Origin: JAYEIA01 sp964472505
Lineage (GTDB): Bacteria; Bacteroidota; Bacteroidia; Bacteroidales; JAADGE01
NCBI GenBank assembly: GCA_964472505.1
Contig: CAYYQW010000032.1
Coordinates: 1-39,261, forward strand
Direction of reading: 5' to 3'
DNA: 39,261 nucleotides
A program made the translations under genes and the position numbers. This document shows, piece by piece, positions 24,870 through 31,315 of the stretch (its first letter is position 1; every line of letters starts with the position of its first letter). The notes under the pieces were generated by a model that worked only from the letters and a program-made list of their open reading frames with translations, did not search any database and was not told the origin of the DNA.

Positions 24870-26204
24870 ATGCAAAATAAGCTTAGAAAGGAATTTCAAA
24901 ATTATGCGGTTGAAAACCGTTTGTTTTCCGGCAATGATAACTTGCTGTTGGCTTTCAGCGGCGGACCGGACTCAGTTTGTCTGGCTGACTTATTGCTGCA
25001 GTTGGGATACCGACCGGCTTTGGTACATATTAATTTTCATTTGCGCGGACAAGATGCAGATACCGACCAAGTATTTTGCGAAAAATTCGCTGCCGACCGG
25101 AATTTGAAATTTTACTTTGCCGAATTTGATACCCAAGCTTTTGCCCAAATGCATAAATACTCAACGGAAGAAGCGGCCAGAATTTTGCGATATGAAGAAT
25201 TCCAAAAAATAGCTGAAAAAGACAACTATAAATACATTCTCACAGCGCACCACGCCGATGATAATGCCGAAACTTTTTTTATAAATTTTGTTTTTGGAAC
25301 CGGCATTCGAGGGCTTTCCGGCATAAAACCTAAAAACGGCAACATTGTCCGCCCGCTTTTGTTTGCATCCAAAGAGGATATTTTGGATTATTGTAAAAAT
25401 CGGCAACTGACTTATCGAATTGACAAGTCAAACTCCGACAATCGTTTTGTGCGCAACCGTATAAGAAATTTAATTATACCGGAATTTAAAAAGATTAATC
25501 CTGCATTTTTGCAGACAGCTTGTCGGAATTTCAGGATACTTTCGGATACCGAAGAAATCTACTTGCGCAGCATTCGGCAAACTGAAAATAAAATTACTCG
25601 TAAAGCCGATGATAAATATTTGATTGATATTAAAAAATTGCAAAAACAGCCCAATGCAAAAACTTTACTGTTTGAAATCTTATACGATTTTGGATTTAAT
25701 GCTTCGGTAACAGCGGATGTTTTTGAAGCGGCTGATTCAGATTCCGGGAAATTGTTTTTTTCCGAAACGCATGTTTTGTTGAAAGACCGTACATATTATA
25801 TTGTAAAAAAACAGTCTGAAATATTTTCCGGCGAAATTGAGTTGCCGGAAGATAACCCGTCCGTTTGGCAAGAACTTGGTTTGCTGCCGGAATATTATGA
25901 AGTTTCTAAATTCCAAAATATACAATATGAGCCGGGCTGTGCATATTTAGATGCTGACAAAATTCAATTTCCTTTGATATACCGCGCTCCAAAATTGGGT
26001 GATAAATTTCGGCCCTTAGGAATGCGCGGCCAAAAACTATTGAGCGATTTTTTTACCGACCAAAAAATGGATTATTTTCAAAAATCAGAAACGCGCATTT
26101 TATTGAGTGCAGGGAAAATAGTTTGGATTGTAGGCGATAGAATTAATGATGATTTTAAAATAGAGGAAAGCACAAAACGGATTTTGAAAATTCGGTCTGT
26201 ATAA
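24870..26204 (+). CDS. tilS: tRNA(Ile)-lysidine synthase
   Basis: A 444-residue enzyme that attaches lysine to C34 of tRNA-Ile(CAU), so that it reads AUA codons. The PP-loop ATPase motif SGGPDS is at residues 30-35. The N-terminal domain includes LTAHHADDNAETFFINFVFG and GLSGIKPKNGNIVRPLL. The segment IDKSNSDNRFVRNRIRNLII contains the conserved Asn-Arg-Arg residues of the active site. The C-terminal TilS domain includes GDKFRPLGMRGQKLLSDFF. Length and order are typical. It converges with a small lipoprotein gene 19 nt downstream. The -7-like element next to the ATG suggests an extremely short leader. Confidence 0.93.
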   Translation: MQNKLRKEFQNYAVENRLFSGNDNLLLAFSGGPDSVCLADLLLQLGYRPALVHINFHLRGQDADTDQVFCEKFAADRNLKFYFAEFDTQAFAQMHKYSTEEAARILRYEEFQKIAEKDNYKYILTAHHADDNAETFFINFVFGTGIRGLSGIKPKNGNIVRPLLFASKEDILDYCKNRQLTYRIDKSNSDNRFVRNRIRNLIIPEFKKINPAFLQTACRNFRILSDTEEIYLRSIRQTENKITRKADDKYLIDIKKLQKQPNAKTLLFEILYDFGFNASVTADVFEAADSDSGKLFFSETHVLLKDRTYYIVKKQSEIFSGEIELPEDNPSVWQELGLLPEYYEVSKFQNIQYEPGCAYLDADKIQFPLIYRAPKLGDKFRPLGMRGQKLLSDFFTDQKMDYFQKSETRILLSAGKIVWIVGDRINDDFKIEESTKRILKIRSV

Positions 26205-26223
26205 AATTGCAGAATTTGTAATT

Positions 26224-26790
26224 CTACTCAATTGCATCGAAAATATAAACGGCATTGTAAGAATAGCCGGTTCCGAAAACAAATAAAAAAGCACCGGTAT
26301 TGCTCACAGCTTCTTGAACTGTCATTTGTTCATTTTTTGTAAATCCGATTCGCATTTGTTTTTGATCGCAACCCCCAAAAATATATGGAATGCCTTGGCA
26401 ATTTGTTTTCGTATTTTTTAGTTTGATAAAGCCGTTTCTTTTCAGCTTTGCTTCGATTCCGATTTTTTTTACGAGCAATTTATTTTCATAAAACATAAAA
26501 TATATTGTATTATTCAAAAATTCTGCTTTCACATAATCGGGTTTGAGATTGAAAGTGCTGTCGCAAACCAAGTGTTGCAGAAATATTTCGTTTTGATTTT
26601 TAAACGCTTCTCCGCTTTTCCCTACGAGAATTTTACTCGGTTTTATATGATAAGCTTGCGAAAACTCCGATAAATTTTCAACGGTAATTTTTTTCTTAAA
26701 CTCTCGTGTTAGGCTGTTTTGAAAACGGGCACAACTTAGGTTCAGAAATATAATTACAAGAAAATACAGCAGTTGCTTTTGTTTGAGCAT
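26224..26790 (-). CDS. Hypothetical lipoprotein
   Basis: A 188-residue protein with no family I recognise. It has a lipoprotein signal: basic start, hydrophobic core (about residues 7-17) and lipobox NLSC with Cys20. The mature part contains four cysteines in total that could form disulfides (in LVCDS, TNCQG and GGCDQ, plus the lipid Cys). Its C-terminus is Gly/Tyr/Val-rich (GAFLFVFGTGYSYNAVYIF). It follows pyrD by 29 nt on the same strand and is probably co-transcribed with it, but no functional link is evident. It converges with tilS. Confidence 0.7.
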   Translation of the reverse strand: MLKQKQLLYFLVIIFLNLSCARFQNSLTREFKKKITVENLSEFSQAYHIKPSKILVGKSGEAFKNQNEIFLQHLVCDSTFNLKPDYVKAEFLNNTIYFMFYENKLLVKKIGIEAKLKRNGFIKLKNTKTNCQGIPYIFGGCDQKQMRIGFTKNEQMTVQEAVSNTGAFLFVFGTGYSYNAVYIFDAIE

Positions 26791-26819
26791 GTCTGAAGTT
26801 TGTAAAATCGGTTTTTTGC

Positions 26820-27845
26820 TTATTGTGAATTCAATTTTTTGTTAATCTTTCTAACCAGGGCAGGGCCTTCATAAATAAAACCGGTATAAATTTGCACCAA
26901 ATTTGCGCCGGCCGAAATTTTTTCTGCAGCATCCTCAGCCGTCATAATCCCCCCCGATGCTATTATGGGAATTTGAGCTTCTGATTTTTTACTCAGATAT
27001 CGTATGATTTCTGTAGATTTATTGCCAAGCGGTTTTCCGCTCAATCCGCCTTGCCCGATTTTTGTCAGCTTAGATTCATCGGCAGAAATGCCTTCCCGAC
27101 TGATTGTCGTATTGGTGGCAATAATACCGTTGATTTTTGTTTTTTTTACGATTTCCAAAATATCATCTAATTGTTCAGTACTCAAATCCGGAGCAATTTT
27201 TAGTAAAACAGGTTTTGCGTTTTCTTTACTATTATTGAGTTTCATAAGCTCAGCAAGTATTTTTTGCAGCGAATCTTTTTCCTGAAGTTCTCGAAGATTT
27301 GGTGTATTGGGCGAGCTGAGATTTACGGCAAAATAATCCACATAATCAAACAGGGCGTCAAAAGCCGTTTTGTAGTCGTCCACAGCTTGAGCGTTGGCGG
27401 TACTTTTGTTCTTGCCGATATTCCCGCCGATGATGACATCTGTTCTTTTCCGTTTCAGATTTCTCACGGCATTTTCTGCGCCTTTGTTATTGAAGCCCAT
27501 CCGGTTGATGAGTGCTTTATCCTCCACCAATCTGAACAGCCGCGGTTTGAGATTGCCCGGCTGTGCTTTGGGCGTAATTGTACCAATTTCCACAAAACCA
27601 AAACCCAATGCTCCGAGTATATCGTAAGCTTCGGCTTCTTTGTCTAATCCGGCTGCCAGTCCTACGCGGTTTGGGAATTTCAGCCCGAATAGCTCATAAG
27701 GTGTTTGTTTTTTATGGAATATTTTTTTTGCAATTGTAATACCGAAAGCAAAGCTTTGGAGCATTCTCAGAAAGAAAAAGCTAATACCGTGTGCCCGCTC
27801 GGGTTTAAAGCAAAACAGCATCGGGCGAATCAGATATTTGTACAT
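26820..27845 (-). CDS. pyrD: Dihydroorotate dehydrogenase (quinone), class 2
   Basis: A 341-residue FMN enzyme that oxidises dihydroorotate to orotate and passes electrons to quinone. The amphipathic N-terminal extension (about residues 1-45), which docks class 2 enzymes to the membrane, is present. The barrel begins VGLAAGLDKEAEAYD, followed by GFGFVEIGTITPKAQPGN. The active-site stretch NLSSPNTPNLR (residues 175-185) carries the catalytic serine typical of class 2. FMN-binding glycine motifs include IIASGGIMTAEDA near the C-terminus. It lies between an IS630-type helix-turn-helix gene (44 nt upstream) and a lipoprotein gene (29 nt downstream), all on the minus strand. Confidence 0.94.
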   Translation of the reverse strand: MYKYLIRPMLFCFKPERAHGISFFFLRMLQSFAFGITIAKKIFHKKQTPYELFGLKFPNRVGLAAGLDKEAEAYDILGALGFGFVEIGTITPKAQPGNLKPRLFRLVEDKALINRMGFNNKGAENAVRNLKRKRTDVIIGGNIGKNKSTANAQAVDDYKTAFDALFDYVDYFAVNLSSPNTPNLRELQEKDSLQKILAELMKLNNSKENAKPVLLKIAPDLSTEQLDDILEIVKKTKINGIIATNTTISREGISADESKLTKIGQGGLSGKPLGNKSTEIIRYLSKKSEAQIPIIASGGIMTAEDAAEKISAGANLVQIYTGFIYEGPALVRKINKKLNSQ

Positions 27846-27889
27846 AGAATAAGAGTTAAGAGTTACGGAAGGCAGGGTCGGGTAGTGTC

Positions 27890-28351
27890 TTATTTTTCAG
27901 CCCATTGCCCGTTTTTGTATTCAATATTTAAACCGTTGATAATATTATATATTTGTGCCGTTTTATAATTAATTCCGTATTCATTTTTTATGAAAGTTTG
28001 TACGGCATCCCCTTTCCATCTTTCGGCATTTATCCCATAATCTTTTGGCTCTGTGTTTAGGATAATCATTTTCAAACTTTCTTTTTCCGGTTTGCTCAAT
28101 TTGGGTTTTCGCCCGGTTTTGGGTTTTTCTTCCAGTCCGGCTTCACCCTCTTCATTGAAACTGTGAATCCAAAGCGTAATTTGTTTGAAACTGACATCCA
28201 TAAGCTCGCCTATTTTTCGGGCGCTCCAACCTTTGCTTATAAGATAAACGGCAAAAAGCTTGAGGCCTTTTTTATATTCATCGTTTTCCGTAAGCAAATT
28301 TTTTATTTCTTCGCTTGTAAAACTATTAATTTTTAAGAGTTTTGATGCCAT
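27890..28351 (-). CDS. Stand-alone helix-turn-helix protein related to the IS630 transposase N-terminal region
   Basis: A 153-residue DNA-binding protein. The first half (about residues 30-90) is a helix-turn-helix: GWSARKIGELMDVSFKQITLWIHSFNEEG, followed by GLEEKPKTGRKPKL. That last stretch is the typical Gly-Arg-Lys/Arg-Pro linker of IS630-type transposases. The second half (about 100-153) matches the winged-helix module preceding the transposase catalytic domain (YGINAERWKGDAVQTFI ... YKTAQIYNIINGLNIEY). The protein then stops: no DDE domain follows, and only 44 nt separate it from pyrD. No inverted repeats of an insertion element were found around it. It could be a domesticated regulator or a truncated relic. 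The intact frame and the operon-like position before pyrD favour a retained function. Confidence 0.75.
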   Translation of the reverse strand: MASKLLKINSFTSEEIKNLLTENDEYKKGLKLFAVYLISKGWSARKIGELMDVSFKQITLWIHSFNEEGEAGLEEKPKTGRKPKLSKPEKESLKMIILNTEPKDYGINAERWKGDAVQTFIKNEYGINYKTAQIYNIINGLNIEYKNGQWAEK

Positions 28352-28359
28352 CTTATTTG

Positions 28360-28377
28360 AGTAAAGTTTGTTTTACT
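28360..28377. promoter_or_regulatory. Inverted repeat just upstream of the IS630-type HTH gene
   Basis: AGTAAA (28360-28365) and TTTACT (28372-28377) form a 6-bp palindrome with a 6-nt centre, 8 nt before the start codon. It is a candidate operator for autoregulation; no other copy was searched exhaustively. Confidence 0.35.
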
Positions 28378-28654
28378 TTGTGTAATGTTTTTTTGTAAAT
28401 ATAATCACAAATTTGCTGTTTTTGTACAATATTTCCAAAAAAATGATTAAGTCTGCGAAATTCAATCAGCATGTATGATTACTAAAGAAGTTTTAAAATA
28501 TTGAAATCTCAGGGAGTTTAAAAAGGCTTTAGGAGGCAAAAATTGTCAAAAAAAATTGCTTTTTGAAAACAAAACATAATCGAAATTGTAACTACCTGTT
28601 TAATAGGCTTTTATAAATAAAAGTAATGTTTGTTGTACTTTTTGTTCGGAATAA
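28378..28654. other. Intergenic region between the IS630-type HTH gene and the Xre gene
   Basis: AT-rich; no gene visible. It contains one copy of an 17-18-nt repeat (28502-28518) whose other copy lies in the gene-free region near 30965. Confidence 0.5.
28502..28518 (+). repeat. Copy 1 of repeat TGAAAT(T)CTCAGGGAGTT
   Basis: Seventeen bases identical to 30965-30982 apart from one missing T. Function unknown; the other copy sits in the 3' half of a candidate structured RNA. Confidence 0.6.
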
Positions 28655-29179
28655 TTACTTCGGGCTATATTCAACAAAGGTTCGATCAGAATTAAAGATA
28701 ATAATTTTTTCAGTCGAGCTGATATTTTTATCAGAGTTTTTTTCGGCCGGCTCTTTAATAGGGTGTCGGTCTTCGGGATCCGAATTTTTTTCTTCGATTA
28801 GCTGTTCAGACTTTTCGGATTCTTCTTCTGTCGGTTTTTCATTTTTCAGAGATTCACTTTTATCTTCTGCTTCAAGTTCTTCTTTAACCGGTTCTTTTTC
28901 AGACGTTTCTTTTTTGGTTTCACTTTCATCTTCATCGAAAAGTTGCTTGTTTTTGGAATCCTTGTACATCGGGCCACGGCCAAAAATCAACCATTCGGAG
29001 TTCAGTGTACTGAATGTTATTAAAATTTTTCTAACCAAATCTAAGCTGGGAAGGTTACGTCCGTTAATTACATGAGAAATAGTAGCGCGCTGAACGCCTA
29101 TCATTTCGGCAAATTTCGATGATGTTAACTGTTCTGAATCGATCAATTTGTGAATCCGATCCTTGATGTCTTCAATCAT
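28655..29179 (-). CDS. Xre-type helix-turn-helix regulator with long acidic linker
   Basis: A 174-residue regulator. The Xre/HTH_3 domain covers about residues 8-62, with the recognition helix in RATISHVINGRN, followed by LPSLDLVRKILITFSTLNSEWLIFGRGPMY, typical of Bacteroidota members. A low-complexity linker of about 80 residues rich in Glu, Lys, Ser and Asp follows (residues 80-155). The last 17 residues, KIIIFNSDRTFVEYSPK, look like the conserved beta-strand tail seen at the end of related proteins. A palindromic 16-bp site lies 10 nt upstream of the start codon and recurs twice in the gene-free DNA further upstream, suggesting autoregulation and a distant target. The target genes are unknown. 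It is the first of a run of minus-strand genes but is separated from the IS630-type gene by 303 nt. Confidence 0.82.
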   Translation of the reverse strand: MIEDIKDRIHKLIDSEQLTSSKFAEMIGVQRATISHVINGRNLPSLDLVRKILITFSTLNSEWLIFGRGPMYKDSKNKQLFDEDESETKKETSEKEPVKEELEAEDKSESLKNEKPTEEESEKSEQLIEEKNSDPEDRHPIKEPAEKNSDKNISSTEKIIIFNSDRTFVEYSPK

Positions 29180-29189
29180 AATTAGGGGT

Positions 29190-29205
29190 GTTTATGAATG
29201 TAAAC
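29190..29205. promoter_or_regulatory. Palindromic operator-like site upstream of the Xre gene
   Basis: GTTTATGAATGTAAAC, an inverted repeat of the form GTTTAY-RRRY-GTAAAC, 10 nt before the Xre start codon. It shares its pattern and the flanking bases TATTG with the two sites at 30531-30565. A degenerate half-site, GAATGTAAAC, also occurs at 29542-29551. Confidence 0.5.
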
Positions 29206-29405
29206 TATTGTTTGGGGTAATTCTTACGTGATTCCTGTATAAAACTGTAAATAAAAATATAAAAAAAATCCTTAAGCCGCAAATATATTTATTCACAAAT
29301 TGTTAATAACTAAGTCGAAACACTATAATAACGCGTATTTTAAAAGATATTCACAGATATAGTCATAACGCCTGTGTAATTATTCTGTGATAAAGTGTTC
29401 TGCTC

Positions 29406-29456
29406 TGTTCCGTAAGGCTGTTTATTTCTAATATGATTATTATTTCTTGCGGAACA
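29406..29456. ncRNA. Long hairpin with one G-U pair
   Basis: TGTTCCGTAAG (29406-29416) pairs with CTTGCGGAACA (29446-29456): 11 positions, of which one is T-G, closing a 29-nt AT-rich loop. No T tract follows, so it is not a simple terminator. Low certainty as an RNA element. Confidence 0.3.
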
Positions 29457-30281
29457 AGTGTATATCGGTTGAAATTATTTAATTATTGGGCTTAAAGCCT
29501 GTTACATTTGTTACGTTAGTAAATTGGCTTGGCTTCGATACGAATGTAAACGAATCGGCGCTAATTATTGATTTTGGTTTTTGTTGGCAAATGTTACGCT
29601 TTTTGATCCGGTATTACTGTAAAATTATTTTTAGAAAAACAGATCAAAATTGATTAGTTATTTTTATCTACTCAAGCTGTTGAATTTTTATCTGTATTTG
29701 CGATAGTTAAGTTCCGGGAAACCATAGGTTATTGCAGAGTTTTATCACAAAATAGGCTGCCTCACTCTTAACAGCAATATAATCTTCAATTTTTAAGCAT
29801 ATATCGTTTAAAATCAGCATATTATTCAATAATATTGATTGAAAGAACTATACTAAAGCTAAACTTTTGCTTTATCGTAATAAAGTACTGGTTTTAAACT
29901 ATTTATGAAAGATATGTTAAGTTTTCTACTCCCTTCTTGCATGCCAAAGGTCTGTTTTCCGAATCTGATACTGTATTTTTACTTCAGTTAAAACGCATTA
30001 ATATCTGGTTTTGTGATATTTAGAATAGGATTGTGGCTTGAAAAATTTCTCTAATATAATGTACACACCTGCAAGTAAATAAGCGCCGGTATATGTGCTT
30101 ATTTGCCGTTTCAGATACTAAAACGAGTTAAGCCTTTCAAATTACTTCAAAATCAAATAAATCGTGAAAAGTTGAAATATTATAGAGTATTCAGGGCTGT
30201 ATCAGTTCGGCTCTGTGGGTTCGTGGTGGCGATATATATATATTCATAGCGGATGTAGCATTATAAGCAATGTTTAATCGT

Positions 30282-30323
30282 AATGCGGAGCTCTGAACTC
30301 ATTATGTTATAATACTTCGCATT
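30282..30323. ncRNA. Hairpin AATGCGGAG/CTTCGCATT
   Basis: Nine paired positions (30282-30290 with 30315-30323), one being a G-U type pair, around a 24-nt loop. It resembles the hairpin at 29406-29456 in form but not in sequence. Could be chance in AT-rich DNA. Confidence 0.25.
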
Positions 30324-30530
30324 CAGAAATTTATATTTATACTGAATTGCTTAATATTTGCTTTTATTCTTCCGAATATAATTTGCAGGGGGATTGATAT
30401 CGGAAAATGCTGAGAAATTTATAATTCCGAATTCAGCTTATAAGTCAAACAATAAATTACTTATTTAATAAGCTTGAGCCGGAAGCTTTCCAATGGTATG
30501 GAACCGTTTGCTATATTAGATTTTACTTGT

Positions 30531-30546
30531 GTTTACAGACGTAAAC
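30531..30546. promoter_or_regulatory. Operator-like palindrome, tandem site 1
   Basis: GTTTACAGACGTAAAC, a 6-bp inverted repeat with a 4-nt centre, matching the site upstream of the Xre gene. Confidence 0.5.
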
Positions 30547-30549
30547 GGT

Positions 30550-30565
30550 GTTTACAAGTGTAAAC
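30550..30565. promoter_or_regulatory. Operator-like palindrome, tandem site 2
   Basis: GTTTACAAGTGTAAAC, starting 19 bp after site 1, so both are on nearly the same helix face within two turns. Bases 30559-30570 (TGTAAACTATTG) are identical to 29199-29210 at the Xre gene. Confidence 0.5.
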
Positions 30566-30592
30566 TATTGGGTTGCTTGACATGTAACTTGC

Positions 30593-30695
30593 TGATAATC
30601 AATAATATATCGAATAACGTTTTTATAATCAATCCGTTATAATGTATATTTATTAGGCTTCCGCCCGTATAGCAAGCCTGTACGCCGGATTATCA
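30593..30695. ncRNA. Candidate three-way-junction structure
   Basis: An outer 8-bp stem TGATAATC (30593-30600) with GATTATCA (30688-30695) encloses two perfect 6-bp hairpins: ATAACG/CGTTAT (30614-30619 with 30635-30640) and AGGCTT/AAGCCT (30655-30660 with 30674-30679). It starts 28 nt after the tandem operator-like sites. It may be an RNA under their control or a coincidence of AT-rich sequence. Confidence 0.3.
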
Positions 30696-30838
30696 TTGTT
30701 GCAGTAATTCCCGTGAATGAAACAAGACTTGCTTTGCATTCAGCCTGCTCATTGAAAAGTATAGGAATACCGGAAATTTAAGCGATATAAAATATAATCA
30801 CCTATTAATCAGTACTTTAGAACAGGCAATAAAATATA

Positions 30839-30999
30839 TATTCCCGAATGTAAGACTCCTAAAAATAATTCACTGATTTACAGCAAATTACTTAATGAAA
30901 GTAAAGCCGTTTAACGGCATATTAATCAACTGTGCTTTACATGTGACAGTCTTTGGCTGTTCTGTGAAATTCTCAGGGAGTTAACTGCATTCGGGAATA
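30839..30999. ncRNA. Candidate 161-nt rod-shaped structured RNA
   Basis: Nested pairings in register: TATTCCCGAATG (30839-30850) with CATTCGGGAATA (30988-30999), 12 perfect bp; GACTCCT (30854-30860) with GGGAGTT (30976-30982), two wobble pairs; TTCAC (30869-30873) with GTGAA (30964-30968); ACAGCAAA (30880-30887) with TTTGGCTGT (30952-30960), one bulged G; GTAAA (30901-30905) with TTTAC (30936-30940); and an apical GCCG/CGGC hairpin (30906-30918). A long rod interrupted by internal loops resembles the architecture of 6S RNA, but no 6S signature is claimed. A weak -7-like TACTTTA lies at 30813-30819. The strand is undecided because the fold is nearly symmetric. Confidence 0.4.
30965..30982 (+). 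repeat. Copy 2 of repeat TGAAAT(T)CTCAGGGAGTT
   Basis: Eighteen bases matching 28502-28518 with one extra T. It spans the 3' arms of two helices of the candidate structured RNA. Confidence 0.6.
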
Positions 31000-31274
31000 A
31001 GTCTGTACAGGATGAGCTGTTTTATGAATTTCTTAAAAGAAGCCCTGCCCCTTCTGTCTTTATTCAGCATAATGCTTCTGTTTTTGCATTTTTTACAAAA
31101 AGTACATACACACAATAATCAATTAGCTCCCGCTCTGTATTCATAATTAAATATTACAAAATTATATAAGTCGAATTTGCTTTAACAAAAGCTTCAAGTA
31201 AAAAATATTGTAATACCTTTTGAAACAATTCCGTTCTTTTCCTAAATAATTTTTCTATTAAAAAAAAAATACCT

Positions 31275-31282
31275 TAACTTTA
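31275..31282 (+). promoter_or_regulatory. Candidate -7 element of the SiaB/SiaC-type gene
   Basis: TAACTTTA, one base from TAnnTTTG, about 33 nt before the ATG. The -33 region is only T-rich (TTTTTC), so the match is partial. Confidence 0.35.
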
Positions 31283-31315
31283 CGAAGAATTTTTCACCGG
31301 TATAACGGCTATTAT

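Larger units (their letters stand above)
29206..31274. other. 2.1-kb region without protein genes
   Basis: Neither strand has an open frame of notable length or recognisable content between the Xre gene and the SiaB/SiaC-type gene, which is striking in an otherwise densely coded window. No tRNA-like fold was seen. The stretch holds two further operator-like palindromes (30531-30565), several long hairpins (29406-29456, 30282-30323, 30593-30695), a 161-nt rod-like inverted structure (30839-30999) and a perfect AT palindrome at 29819-29835. One TTATTCACA matching a DnaA-box pattern is at 29289-29297, but no cluster exists, so an origin is not supported. Confidence 0.6.

Noticed and set aside
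29281..29400. Possible replication origin
   Set aside because: Only one clear DnaA-box-like TTATTCACA and a partial ATATTCACA are present, with no box cluster and no dnaA, gidA or similar genes nearby.
29819..29835. Perfect AT palindrome ATATTATT-C-AATAATAT as an operator
   Set aside because: Consists only of A and T apart from the centre, has no second copy found and no adjacent gene; easily produced by chance in AT-rich DNA.
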